In this document: piece by piece, positions 1 to 10,315 of the stretch
Layout of the letters: each line of letters begins with the position of its first letter
Numbering within the stretch: the first letter of the stretch is position 1
Source of the DNA: Lepus europaeus
Lineage: Eukaryota; Chordata; Mammalia; Lagomorpha; Leporidae
DNA length: 64,000 bases
Direction: 5' to 3'
Assembly: GCF_033115175.1 (NCBI RefSeq)
Contig: NC_084834.1
Span: forward strand, 10,575,294 to 10,639,293
The notes under the pieces: model-generated
Database searches by the model: none
Seen by the model: only the letters and a program-made list of their open reading frames with translations
Told to the model about the DNA's origin: nothing
Made by a program: the position numbers and the translations under genes

Positions 1-34
1 TATTGCTGTCACAGCAGGAACCCCTTACTGTGGG

Positions 35-391
35 TTTTTTTTTCTTTTCTTTTCTTTTTTTTTTTTTTTGACAGGCAGAGTGGACAGTGAGAGAGAGAGA
101 GACAGAGAAAAAGGTCTTCCTTTACCGTTGGTTCACCCTCCAATGGCCCCCTGCGGCCAGTGCACTGCGGCCAGCACACCGCGCTGATCCGAAGGCAGGA
201 GCCAGGTGCTTATCCTGGTCTCCCATTGGGTACAGGGCCCAAGAACTTGGGCCATCCTCCACTGCACTCCTGGGCCATAGCAGAGAGCTGGCCTGGAAGA
301 GGGGCAACCGGGACAGAATCCGGCGCCCTGACCGGGACTAGAACCCGGTGTGCTGGCGCCACTAGGTGGAGGATTAGTCTGTTGAGTCACG
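35..391 (-). mobile_element. C-SINE type A (young)
   Basis: Starts on the plus strand with a poly-T run, the reversed A-tail, followed by the reversed GA/CT-rich tail and the SINE body. It ends with the reversed head GGATTAGTCTGTTGAGTCAC. Tail and body match the other type A copies in this window. Open frames across it on both strands are read-through and not genes. Confidence 0.93.
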
Positions 392-666
392 TGGTTTTAT
401 GGTCATTCCAACCCACTATACTAATAAAAAGAAGAAATCAAATCAGAAGAAATTGAAAGGCTTTTCAATAATATTGGAGGCAAACTCAGAATTCTATTCC
501 TCAGTCTTTAGTATCTTAATATTTCTACATGTAATATTTATAATGTTCTTTTTCTTTTCAGTGCACCTCATATAACACTCCATATTTACCTGAGTAACCT
601 GTTTTCATTCTCTTATAACACTCTATAAGCTGCATTCATCTGAATTCTGATAAAAGCACAAAAATA

Positions 667-992
667 GGGGCCAGCACTGTGGTGCAGTGGGTTAAAGCCA
701 CAGCCTGCAACACTGGCATTCCATAGGGGTACCAGTTAGAGTCCCAGCTTCTCCACTTCTGAGCCAGCTCCCTACCAATGTGCCTGGGAAATCAGTGGAG
801 GATGCTCCAAGTGCTTGGGTTCCTGCACCCACATGGGAGTCTTGGAAGAAGCTCCTGGTTCCTGGCTTAGGCCTGGTCCAGCTCTGGTCATTGCAGCCAT
901 TTTGGGAGTGAACCAGGGATGGAAGATCTCTCACTCTGTCTCTCCCTCTCCCTCTCTCCCTTTTCAAATAAGTAAATAGATTTTTAAAGAAA
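667..992 (+). mobile_element. C-SINE type B
   Basis: Begins GGGGCCAGCACTGTGG with a tRNA-like A-box region and the B-box-like segment GTTAGAGTCCC. It carries the usual TCCTGGTTCCTGGCTTAGGC core, a CT-rich stretch and a TTTCAAATAAGTAAATAGATTTTTAAA tail, which identifies the + orientation. No clear target duplication was found. Confidence 0.93.
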
Positions 993-2029
993 ATCACCCA
1001 AATCATTCCAACATTAACAGGATATTTAAATGGAAATAATAAAAGAATGTTTCACACAGACTATGTTAACAAAGGAAGACTTTAAAAAACATGGATGGCC
1101 ATAATGGATTTGACATACTTGTGTACAAACATCCTTTTATTTATAAAGTAGACATAAATACCTTTTGCTACGTGTCTTATAAGCACATTGTTCCAATAGT
1201 TCCTAATATGATAGTAAACAGTACACAGCAGGTGAAAAATAATTATTGAATATGATTGTAATAGGAGAAAGTCAACCAAGCATATATGTAAAACTTCCCA
1301 AAAATGTTCTTAATATGAAACTTAAATACTTCATAATATCAGAAACAAAGATATCCACAACTATTGTTTCAACTTGCAAACTATAGTATACTTGAAAGAA
1401 AAAATGGCAATGACACAGGCCAGCAAAATAGCTAACAAGCGTTTACAGATGTACAAAATCATTATCAATGATACACAAACAAATTAAGTCAACAATGGGA
1501 GATCATTAGGCTGGCTGGCCAAATGTAGAAAGTCACATATTGGGGAAAATTAAGGAAATCAGTTAAACTTGTGCACAGCTAATAGAGATGTAATGTGGAA
1601 ACGGTCTGGAGAAAATACAGTAGCAACTTAAATTAAGTCATCACCTAGCCAATGACACAAGTGCATCAGAATATGTAGGCAAGGATCAGTGAAGAAACAA
1701 GAATGTGAGTGTTTACCGCCTGTGGTGGAAGAAATATGGGGACACTTTGGAAACATATTTTTAGAGGAATGGATTTTTTTAAGTGGTGAAAAGGTGGAAA
1801 AGGAATTTGAAATCAGAGAAGACCAAGGCTCTCTGAACCCGCTAACCCCAAAAGGCATGAGCTGTGATGCCCTGCTGAAGAACACCAGAACTCCATGTTT
1901 GTGTCATCTCCATCAAACCATTCTTGCCACCCAGAAGATGCCAGTCAGTGTGATAAATACTATAAGCAAAGCTTGTCCCTGCTTACTGCATTTTCATTCC
2001 TGATATGTACAACATCAAGTTAGCAGAAA
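993..2029. other. Unassigned AT-rich DNA
   Basis: About 1 kb with no repeat family I can name. Open frames at 1628-1885 (minus) and 1689-2003 (plus) overlap on opposite strands and show no recognisable domain, so I do not call a gene. An old LTR body could extend leftwards from the LTR-like end at 2030-2265. Confidence 0.5.
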
Positions 2030-2265
2030 CCACTCACCTGTCAGCATTATTCTTATTAGCCAATGTGACTGTAGCCACCATTCTATTGTAACCTCTGCTG
2101 TGTCTCTTCTTTTGTCTGTAAAAGCAAACTCCCTGCCTGCCACTTGGGAACACTTGGCTCTGAGCAAAGGCGGTGTGTTTTCCTGGGTGGCCATCCTTAC
2201 CCTACCTCAGATAAAAGCCTTTACTCTTACATCTGTTGGGTCTCGACTTGCATTCTAGGTGGTAA
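2030..2265 (+). mobile_element. Possible solo LTR end (ERVL type)
   Basis: The segment has the layout of an LTR promoter and R/U5 end: a CTTTTGTCTGTAAAAGC motif, a CTGCCTGCC block, a TATA-like AGATAAAAGCC at about 2210, then pyrimidine-rich sequence and GGTCTCGACTTGCATT. This resembles ERVL LTRs of the LTR16/LTR33 kind from memory. Left boundary is not resolved and no internal retroviral genes flank it. Family assignment is tentative. Confidence 0.35.
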
Positions 2266-2342
2266 TGGTATGTATTTTTGCTGAAGCAGAAAACTCTACA
2301 TATCTAGACACATGGTTAGATAATAAAAGTCATTGCTGAGTG

Positions 2343-2680
2343 AGGAATTGGTGTCGTAGTGTACCTGCTGCCCTGTGATGAAGGCATCCCACATCAGAGT
2401 GCCAGTTCAAGTCCTTGCTGCTCTGCTTCCAATCCAGCTCCCTGTCAGTGAGCCTGGGAAAGCAGCAGAAGATGGTTCCAGTGGTTGGACCTCTGCCATC
2501 CACTCGGGACACAAAAGTATAACTCCTGAAGCTTCTAGTTTCAGCCTGGACCAGCCCCAGCAGTTGAGGCCATTTGGGAAGTGCTCCAGGGGATAGAAAA
2601 TATCTGTCTGACTGTCTCTGTCTCTCTATCATTCTACTCTGCCTTTCAAATAAATAAAACTTTAAAAAATAAACACATAA
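2343..2680 (+). mobile_element. C-SINE, diverged type B
   Basis: The head GAATTGGTGTCGTAGTG is degenerate, but the CATCCCACATCAGAG, CAGCTCCCTGTCAGTG and GCCTTTCAAATAAATAAAAC segments line up in order with other C-SINEs. Divergence suggests an older insertion. Confidence 0.85.
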
Positions 2681-3799
2681 ATAAAAATCATTTTTGAGTG
2701 CAAGAAGCAGGAAGTGCTTAACACTATATTACTGATATAAATTCATACAGTATAAATAAAAATAAGACTATACATGTTATAGCAATACACAAATGACAGT
2801 GAAGGCAAGAGTATATAGACTGAGTAACAAGGATCAAAATTCTTTAAAATTTAAAAAAAAGCTTTATAGGATTCAAAAATAACTGCATGCCATGAATTAC
2901 CTTGTGGAAGAAACAGATATATTCCCTAAGGAATGCTTTATTTATGAACATTCTTTCCATTAGTAGTATAAATTTTATACTAGCAGAGAACAGTTTGAAT
3001 ATTAGATATGTTCAGATTCTTTAAAGTTTGAATAGACACAGGGCCAAATTAGATTTAGCACTTATAGATCGAATGTTGGTTGATGATTATATACTGCCTC
3101 TGTACATCAGCTAGTTAAAAAGCCAGGCAACTTGATTAATATTATGATATTATAAATCCAAGAATCACTAATAAATTTTCCCAAAATGGAATGACTTTGT
3201 ACTTTTAATAGGCCTGTGTCTAGTGAAAATGAAACAAAATACAAGTGTGTATGTTCACCATGTGAGGGGAGCTATCCATGGGTCTGAAAGCCATGATAGT
3301 GAGTAAGGAACTTCTCCTGGCCATGATGTGAGTCCCAAAGCAACTTTTTGAATTATCGGCCAAGGCTGCATCTTTCCCAAATGGTTTTCTATGGATAAAT
3401 CATTCCAGCATAACTGAAGTCCTGTAGTAGCCATGTTCCTCAAGGATTCTCTGCCATACTAACATGACAACAATTTCTCTCTATCCATCGAATTCATTAT
3501 ACTTAAGTCTATGGCTCTGGAGCACAAGATAGTTAAAGATTCTTCATTTGGGTGACTAATGTCTATGTCCTACAGCTTAGAAAATAACCTTGACATATAT
3601 GATTTCCAAAACCAGAGTGGATCTAAGACTCAGCCTGCCTTTCCTGTTCCTCCTTGGCCCACCCCCAGGCTACATTTCTGCTACTGCCATGGTAGATGCC
3701 CAACTTCCACTTACCTCTCTCTCTCTCTTCTCATTGCTGCAGAGCTGCAGATAACTTTCCAGCTCTTCTGCACAATACTAGCAAAAATAAAATGTAGTC
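2681..3799. other. Unassigned AT-rich DNA
   Basis: About 1.1 kb without a recognised repeat or gene. It holds a short CT run near 3718. Open frames at 3255-3443 (minus) and 3559-3834 (plus) lack any family signature and the latter runs into the next SINE. Confidence 0.5.
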
Positions 3800-4123
3800 C
3801 CACTCCGGGTGGCTGTTGTGACACAATGTATTAAACCACTACTTGGAATAATGCATCCCATATCTGAGTGATTGGGGTCAAGTCCTAGCTCCACTTCTGG
3901 TCCAGCTTCCTACTAATGAACACCCTGGAAATCAGCAGATAATAATTCCAATACTTGCATCCCTGCCAATCTCTTGGGAGACCAGGATGTGGTTCCTGGC
4001 TCCTGGCTTCAGCCTGGCCCAGCTCCAGCTATTGTAAGCATCTAGGAAGTGAACCACCAAATGAAAAACTCTCTCTCTCTCTCTCTCTATCCATCTTTCC
4101 AAAAAATCAAGTAAACTTTATTT
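3800..4123 (+). mobile_element. C-SINE, diverged type B
   Basis: A degenerate head (GTGGCTGTTGTGACACAATG) is followed by the typical order of C-SINE blocks, a (CT)n stretch near 4070-4090 and a TTTCCAAAAAATCAAGTAAAC tail. It directly abuts the 3' end of a minus-strand L1. Confidence 0.85.
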
Positions 4124-5640
4124 AATTTTTTTTCAACTTTTATTTAATGAATATAAATTTCCAATGTACAGCTAATGGATTACAATGGCTTCCCCCTCCC
4201 ATAGCTTCCCTCCCACCCGCAACCCTCCCCTCTCCTACTCCCTCTCCCCTTCCATTCACATCAAGATTCATTTTCAATTCTCTTTATACACAGAAGATCA
4301 ATTTAGAATATATTAAGTAAAGATTTCAAAAGTTTGCACCCACATAGAAACACAAAGTGAAACATACTGTTTGAGTACTAGTTATAGCATTAAATCAAAA
4401 GGTACAGCACATTAAGGACAGAGATCCCACATGAGGAGCAAGTGCACAGTGACTCCTGTTGTTGACCCAACAAATTGACACTCTAGTTTATGGTGCCAGT
4501 AACCACCCTAGGCTCTCGCCATGAGTTGCCAAGGCTATGGAAGCCTTCCAAGTTCGCCGGCTCTGATCATATTTAGACAAGGTGATAAAAGACAGGGTGA
4601 AGATAGAGTGGCATTAACCAGGTCGGAACAATTATACAGCATTAAGTGGGGAAGAGGACCATCAGTACACACAGGTTGGGAGTAGAGCCATTGGTGGTAG
4701 AGTAGAGGTTATGATTACGAAGGAATAAGGCCCAAGTGCACTAGACAGGGTCTAGAACAAAGGACAGAGTCATTATTAGAGGAGCTAAGAAAGGTGCTGT
4801 CTAAGCTACAATTAAGTTTTCTGATTGAGAGGCAAATAGAACCTGACAGAAGGGGCTTGATAATAATCTGGTGGGCTTTAGGCCTTGTAAGTTAAGAGGC
4901 CCAGACCTATCTATCTCTTCACGTGGGGTACATCCTAAGGGAGGTGTGAACCTCCTAGGGGAAGGCACTCTGTTGACTTTCGTTACTTGGCTGGCCTGGG
5001 AGGAGAGCTGGCCAGGTAAAGGCAGGTGGCATCTCTAACAAGAAATTTACAGTTCTGCCTGCAATGTTACTAACCCTACTTGGCTGTCCCCTCAGCTACA
5101 GTGGTCACTTTGGAAATTTGGCTGAGTGAAGGGCTTTTCAGCTTAGAGCCAATAAGATCTATGGCTCTGACTTGGGCATCCTTCGACTCGAGAGCAGGTC
5201 CATTTCCAGTGATCCAACTCTTGGTAGAGCTGCCAGGGCTCTTCACAAGTTGACTTCTGCTGGAAGCCCAGGCTTACCACATTGAAAGCCACTGCAGTGG
5301 ACTGGCCTGTTGGGTCTCCTTGAGGGCAGATCACTGCACAGATCAGCCATTAATAAGCCTGCCACCCATTGCTTCTGATGCCTAGCTTTCTTTTCCTCCT
5401 GTTTTTTGTTAAAGCAGACCAGAGGATGCAAGTCAAGGGAGTGCCCGTGTCCCATCTCTAATCTTCGGTGGCCTGAACTACAAGTCTATAGTCACAGGCA
5501 TGTCCTGTAGTAGTTTTTCTAAGGTAGACAATGCCCATGCGGAAAATTATATTCTCACTTAAAAACTTTCTTTCCCTTTGGTCTGAAAGGGAGGTTTTTT
5601 CTACTTACTGTTTACTTCGCTGATGGCGAAGTAAATCTAG
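4124..5640 (-). mobile_element. L1 3'UTR (5'-truncated)
   Basis: The left edge is a reversed A-tail and the reversed L1 terminus (ATTAAATAAAAGTTG on the minus strand). A C-rich tract at about 4190-4260 follows; read on the minus strand it is the G-rich 3'UTR polypurine tract typical of L1. The first 750 bases match the copy at 46978-47737 almost base for base. The sequence continues beyond the point where that copy stops, so this is a longer version of the same 3'UTR. The right boundary near 5640 is a guess and no target duplication was found. No ORF2 coding remnant is visible. Confidence 0.8.
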
Positions 5641-6097
5641 CTATGAGATTATTATTTAAGCTCTTATTTTGGCTATGCTATTACAGAAAAATGTTAGCCA
5701 TCTCTTTTATAAGGTCTAAAGATTAAATTGTGCATCCTGCAGATTCCTTTATAATAGAATTAGTTTCCTACCTTGAGGAGAATAGAGAAATGAAAGAACA
5801 AGTTGGGCTTAGAATAGAGAAATGAGGGAGCAAGTCCTAGATCGCTTGCTGACAATAGCAATATCACATGAATACTTAGCAAACAGTTTCAACCATTAGA
5901 TAACAACTTAAGAAAAGCATTTACCAGAAGGTCCAATGCCTTCTATAAATTTTAAGAATCATGTATTTGGAAACACCTCTTAAATATCTAATATGGTGTA
6001 GTTTTTTTTAACCAGTAAACTTAAGCACAACCATATAAAATGTGATGTAGTACTAAATTTTAAGTTTCTATAATAGAAAATGCTGTTAATACAAATG
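5641..6097. other. Unassigned, possible L1 3'UTR continuation
   Basis: AT-rich sequence with a short duplicated motif, AGAATAGAGAAATGA, occurring near 5780 and 5815. It may be more of the flanking L1 3'UTR or the target DNA. No gene is seen. Confidence 0.4.
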
Positions 6098-6115
6098 AAT
6101 ACAAATGTTTGCTTG

Positions 6116-6160
<45 letters not shown>
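6116..6160 (-). repeat. (AAAG)n tail microsatellite
   Basis: On the plus strand, eleven or so tandem TTTC units followed by seven T. It lies at the 3' end of the L1 5'UTR element and probably grew from its A-rich tail. Confidence 0.95.
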
Positions 6161-6162
<2 letters not shown>

Positions 6163-6884
6163 TTTTTGACTCAGTTGGGAAGTAATTCCGCACAGCTGAG
6201 TGGAATTGAGGGTAGTTGAAATCTAGCCTCTGTGGGTATTCGTTTGATCTATCCCTGGGACCACACAAAGAGTTTATGCAGCCCTCAATGTGTTCTCAAA
6301 TTTCTCCACAGTCCCAAGGTTACAGAGTTTGTGTACTCGGTGAGTTTGCTCACCCCCCTCGGATTTTCACAGTCTCAGATTGTTAGCTCCACCTACTTTC
6401 ACTAGATTCTAACCTCCTGTTATTTCTCCTGACCAGAGTCAAGTTTTTCTGCTTGGCTACTGGAGGTTGCTGCTTTACATATGTAAAATGGCGCCTGCTC
6501 TTTGTCTTGCTCAGCTTTGTAAGGTGAGTGGAGAGAGAGGCTAGTGTCTCTGCTGGTTCTCCTTGTTCGTTTTTTTTTTTTTCTCTCTCCTCCAGTCAGC
6601 CTGGTGAAATTTCCCCAGTGGGGTCTCAGGCCTTTCCCCGTCAATGTCTCGGATTTCTGAGGTTTTTGTCTTACCTCCCATTTCCACGCTGGCGAGATTC
6701 TGCGGCTCGGCTCCCGCAGTTGGGCTTCCACACGGTGGACTCCCAGTAGGTCCTCTGTGTCACATCCACTAGATCTTGAAGTGTTTCCTCTGCAGTTTTT
6801 TTCTTGGGTCTTTTCCTGAGGCTACAGTAACTCCACTTTTATTAAACTATCTTTTCCCGGACTATTGGTGTGCGCCCTCACTAT

Positions 6885-6896
6885 CCGCCATCTTGG
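6885..6896 (-). promoter_or_regulatory. YY1-type site of L1 promoter
   Basis: The plus strand reads CCGCCATCTTGG, i.e. CCAAGATGGCGG on the minus strand, about 10-20 bases inside the 5' end of the L1 5'UTR element. In human L1 a YY1 site at this position directs correct transcription start. Function here is inferred from position and motif. Confidence 0.6.
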
Positions 6897-6919
6897 CTCC
6901 CCCCTAATACAAATGTTTG

Positions 6920-7398
6920 AGAATTAAAAAGTCTAATGATCTTGTGTTACTAGACATGATAGTTATCTTAATGAGAAAGCCCCAGAGGCCTAAAGGGTTA
7001 AATACTTGTAAAATCCTACAGGTGCTTTCAAAAATACTGTGAAGTAAGCAAGTGCCTCTTGTTGGCTGATGAGTTTATAATTTTAAACATGGCAACTTAA
7101 AGTCTTTTGTCATCCACAGTCATATATGATTTGCTGCTCATAAAACTAAAGTGTTATTGGTTCTGTGTGAACATGCTTCAGATTGTCTGATGAAAAAGGA
7201 GAGAACGTGTGGATTAAAAACAATAAATCCTGGCCAAGACCATCCCAGATCAGCCACACTCGGAGCCCTCTGGCAGCTGAAGGCAGCACATGAGTAAACG
7301 TGGCAGTGGCTAAGAACAGAAAAGCAAATAGCTGAGCTCAGGCCAAATGACGATCTGCATAATGATGAGCTTATAGTGGGTTCGAACATCATGCTTTA
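6920..7398. other. Unassigned DNA
   Basis: About 480 bases with no recognised repeat. A minus-strand open frame (7138-7392) has no family resemblance. Confidence 0.5.
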
Positions 7399-7411
7399 GA
7401 ATGCTTTGTTA

Positions 7412-7770
7412 GGCCGGCACCATGGCTCAATAGGTTAATCCTTTGCCTGCGGCGCCAGCACACCAGGTTCTAGTCCCGGTCGGGGTGCCATATTCTGTCC
7501 CGGTTGCCCCTCTTCCAGGCCAGCTCTCTGCTGTGGCCTGGGAGTGCAGTGGAAGATGGTCCAAGTGCTTGGGCCCTGCACCCGCATGGGAGACCAGGAG
7601 AAGCACCTGGCTCCTGTCTTCAGATCAGCGCGGTGCGCCGGCCACAGTGCGCCGGCCGCGGCGGCCATTGGAGGGTGAACCAACGACAAAAAGGAAGACC
7701 TTTCTCTCTCTCTCTCTCTCTCACTGTCTACTCTGCCTGTCAAAAAAAAAATTTAAAAAAAATTAAAAAA
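7412..7770 (+). mobile_element. C-SINE type A with target duplication
   Basis: Head GCCGGCACCATGGCTCAATAGG contains the A box TGGCTCAATAGG; the B box is GGTTCTAGTCC. Tail is a (CT)n run, CACTGTCTACTCTGCCTGTC and an A-rich end. It is flanked by GAATGCTTTGTTA at 7399-7411 and 7771-7783. Clean duplication and low divergence mark it as young. Confidence 0.96.
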
Positions 7771-7783
7771 GAATGCTTTGTTA

Positions 7784-8342
7784 ACCACTGCACATTGTGA
7801 GAAGAAACTCTCAAGTGGAAATTACATCAAAGATCTGAAAATAGTAGTGTTTTAACTCTGGAATGCAGAACAGAGATCAAGGTAAGATCAATGGATTTTA
7901 CTTAAAATGTCATTAAAGATGTTTGAACTGAGTAGGGAGCCAACTTGCAAAAACACAAGTTTAAACAATTACTATCTGAATTAGTGCCATGTAAGGAGAG
8001 CAAATATAACAGTAAGGTTTTCCTCTGAGAATAGAAAACATTTTCATGGGTACTATAGGGAAGACAGAAAGGGTATATCAGTGTATGGACATATTTGTAA
8101 TTTATCCTAATGTTTGCATAAAAATCCATCTTTTACTCCCTTATTAAGCACATCTTTGTAAATAATTTTCCTTTCACATAAACAGAAAAAACTACAAACA
8201 GTAATCAATTTCTCCCTTTCAATATTTTTCACATTGTTGCTATTTAAAGCACAATAAAAGGGGGCATTGAAAAACCCTTTAGAACAAAGCACTTGAATAT
8301 ACATTCCAAATGGTTTTATGTGTAGAGTAAGTTTGCCATTTT
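7784..8342. other. Unassigned AT-rich DNA
   Basis: No recognised repeat or gene in about 560 bases; the overlapping minus-strand frames at 7902-8129 and 8107-8304 look random. Confidence 0.5.
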
Positions 8343-8357
8343 AAGAATCTTTTAAGG

Positions 8358-8662
8358 GACTGGCACCATGGCTCAACAGGCTAATCCTCCGCCTGTGGCG
8401 CCAGCACACCAGGTTCTAGTCCCGGTGGGGGCGCCGGATTCTGTCCCAGTTGCCCCTCTTCCAGTCTAGCTCTCTGCTGTGGCCCGGGAGTGCAGTGGAG
8501 GATGGCCCAGGGAGACCAGGAGAAGCACCTGGCTCCTGCCTTCAGATCAGCATGGTGCGCTGGCCACAGCGGCCATTGGAGGGTGAACCAAGGGCAAAGG
8601 AAGACCTTTCTCTCTGTCTCTCTCTCTCACTGTCCACTCTACCTGTAAAAAAAAAAAAAAAA
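8358..8662 (+). mobile_element. C-SINE type A with target duplication
   Basis: A box TGGCTCAACAGG at 8369-8380 and B box GGTTCTAGTCC at 8412-8422, the internal RNA polymerase III promoter layout of a tRNA-derived SINE. It ends in a pure A tail. Target duplications AAGAATCTTTTAAGG lie at 8343-8357 and 8663-8677. It is shorter than other type A copies because a block around 8505-8515 (the CAAGTCCTTGGGCCC segment) is missing. Confidence 0.96.
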
Positions 8663-8911
8663 AAGAATCTTTTAAGGAAAAATTAATGTATAAATATCAT
8701 TCCTTACACATAAATATAAACTGCTTATTAAATAAAATGTCAGTAAAATTCTTAGCTCAATGGGAAAATAAGAATATATGTGACATATCATGGAAATCAT
8801 AAATGATTGCAAAATACAGATAGAATGAATACTGAATACATAAATAACAGCCTTTTATAAGTAAACTTGTAAACATGTACCATTAAAAAAAAGCCTAAAT
8901 TCAAGGACCAA

Positions 8912-9195
8912 TGTTTTTACATAGCAGGTTGCCAGCATTCCATATGGACACCATTTTACAGTCCAGTTGCTCCCCTTCTGATCCAGCTCCCTAGTAAAGC
9001 CTGGGAAATCAGTAGTAGATGGCCCAAGAGCTTGGGACTCCACCCATGTGGGAGACTTGGATTAAGCTCCTGGCTTTGGCCTGGCACAGCTCTAGCTGTT
9101 ACACCCATCTAGAGAGTGAACTAGCAGATAGATAATCTCTCTTTCCCTCCCTCTGTGTAACTTTGCTTTTCAAATAAATAATAAATCTTTTTTAA
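8912..9195 (+). mobile_element. C-SINE, old, head-deleted
   Basis: The tRNA-like head is largely missing; body blocks (GCCAGCATTCCATATGG, CAGCTCCCTAGTAAAGCCTGGG, CTCCTGGCTTTGGCCTGGC) and the TTTTCAAATAAATAATAAATC tail remain in order. Confidence 0.85.
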
Positions 9196-10238
9196 AAAAA
9201 ATCTAAATTCATCACTTTGAACTTGCTTTACAAGGCAATATAAAGTTTGTTTTCTGTAAAAAGTGGCTTTTATCATGATTTGGCAATTTATTCCTTTGGT
9301 AAAAATGCAAGTTTGAAAATAAATGCAGTTTGAAAATAAATCATTTTAAGACAGAACAAATTACTGGTTATATTTACATATAATGCATCTCTACAAAATA
9401 TCTTTTTGTGACAACAATGATCTGTTGCTGTTTGACAGTGCTGAGTTTATGTACCATGACAATTATATGAAAATATCAAACATAACCTTTTGCATAAGAA
9501 AGTTGCAAACCAGTATGTTAACAATACAGCAGCTTATACATTAGTGCTGGAATAGTCCCTAGAATAACAAAAATAAAATAACATGGAATGCTCATATAGT
9601 GTGTATAATTGCAATTGTTAAAATGGTAACAATTTCTTTGTGAACTCATAATACAAGTTCAAGAAATAATCATTGGATACCTCAGGCACAAAAAGCTCTG
9701 CCAGACTAAGCTAAAATACTTGAATTTTAGTAAAAATATTTTAAAATGAATATTAACAAATCTTTTTCATTATGCCTGTGTCAGGTACAAAGATATTATA
9801 AGTAAGGAGATAATAAAATGTATTTTACTATTTTCTTGATAAACTATCCAGTTTGAATGAATTGTAGTGCTTGAATTCTTTCTGGGCAGTTAACTCAATG
9901 GAACTTCCAGTTTCCCTTGAATACGTGGTAACATGACTGACTCCAGGTCAAGAGACTGAGGCCAATCATGTATGTCAGTTCTAGGCCTGCTTGTTAAAAA
10001 CTACCCACGCTCCTGCTGTTGATCCTTTTCTTAATCTTTTCTAATGTTTCTGAGCACATTGCTTTTAGAGGAACATGGGAGAGGCATCGGATGGATGGAA
10101 AGAGTGCACTGAGAGTGTGATGACCGCTGATTCCCAACATCTGCTTGGAAATCAGTAACAGAAAGATAATATTTTCACGTTTCCTCACACATTTGAAAAC
10201 TTCTTCCTTCATGAATTAATATGTGATGTATATGAAGG
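9196..10238. other. Unassigned AT-rich DNA
   Basis: About 1 kb lacking recognisable repeats. A small tandem duplication, GTTTGAAAATAAATNCA, occurs near 9313-9345. No coding signal is seen. Confidence 0.5.
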
Positions 10239-10315
10239 ATCTGCAACAAGTTCATGGAAATAAGTATTGTGAGGAAATTCTGTGAAGATTTTTTTTTTTT
10301 TTGCCAAAATAAATC
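10239..10315 (+). mobile_element. Palindromic MITE fragment (left half)
   Basis: AACAAGTTCATGGAAATAAG followed by a poly-T-interrupted GCCAAAATAAATCT matches the left part of the MITE copies at 48531, 50513 and 31106. It is cut off where the inverted L1 begins, which suggests the L1 inserted into or beside it. Confidence 0.6.

Larger units (their letters stand above)
6112..6905 (-). mobile_element. L1 5'UTR-only retroposed element
   Basis: A 794-base insertion bounded by identical 14-base target duplications, AATACAAATGTTTG, at 6098-6111 and 6906-6919. Read on the minus strand it starts GGGGGGAGCCAAGATGGCGG, the usual opening of a mammalian L1 5'UTR with its YY1 motif, runs through GC-rich sequence, and ends in A-rich (AAAG)n. 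No ORF1, ORF2 or L1 3'UTR is present, and no AATAAA lies just before the tail. A donor-like GGAGGTAAGA lies on the minus strand at about 6669-6678. Open frames inside start at non-ATG codons and resemble nothing known. It could be a spliced or prematurely ended L1 transcript, or a non-autonomous element built on an L1 promoter. Insertion boundaries are well supported by the duplications; the origin is inference. Confidence 0.85.

Noticed and set aside
87..456. Four overlapping open frames on both strands at the left end
   Set aside because: All fall on a C-SINE and reflect its GC-rich, stop-poor body.
1628..2003. Candidate small genes on opposite strands
   Set aside because: Mutually overlapping frames, no domain signature, and the right flank looks like an LTR; chance frames are more likely.
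6116..6160. CRISPR-like direct repeats
   Set aside because: Units are 4 bases with no spacers; it is a microsatellite in a retroposon tail.
8369..8422. tRNA gene
   Set aside because: A and B boxes are present, but the sequence is a SINE head with no cloverleaf, acceptor stem or mature tRNA 3' end.
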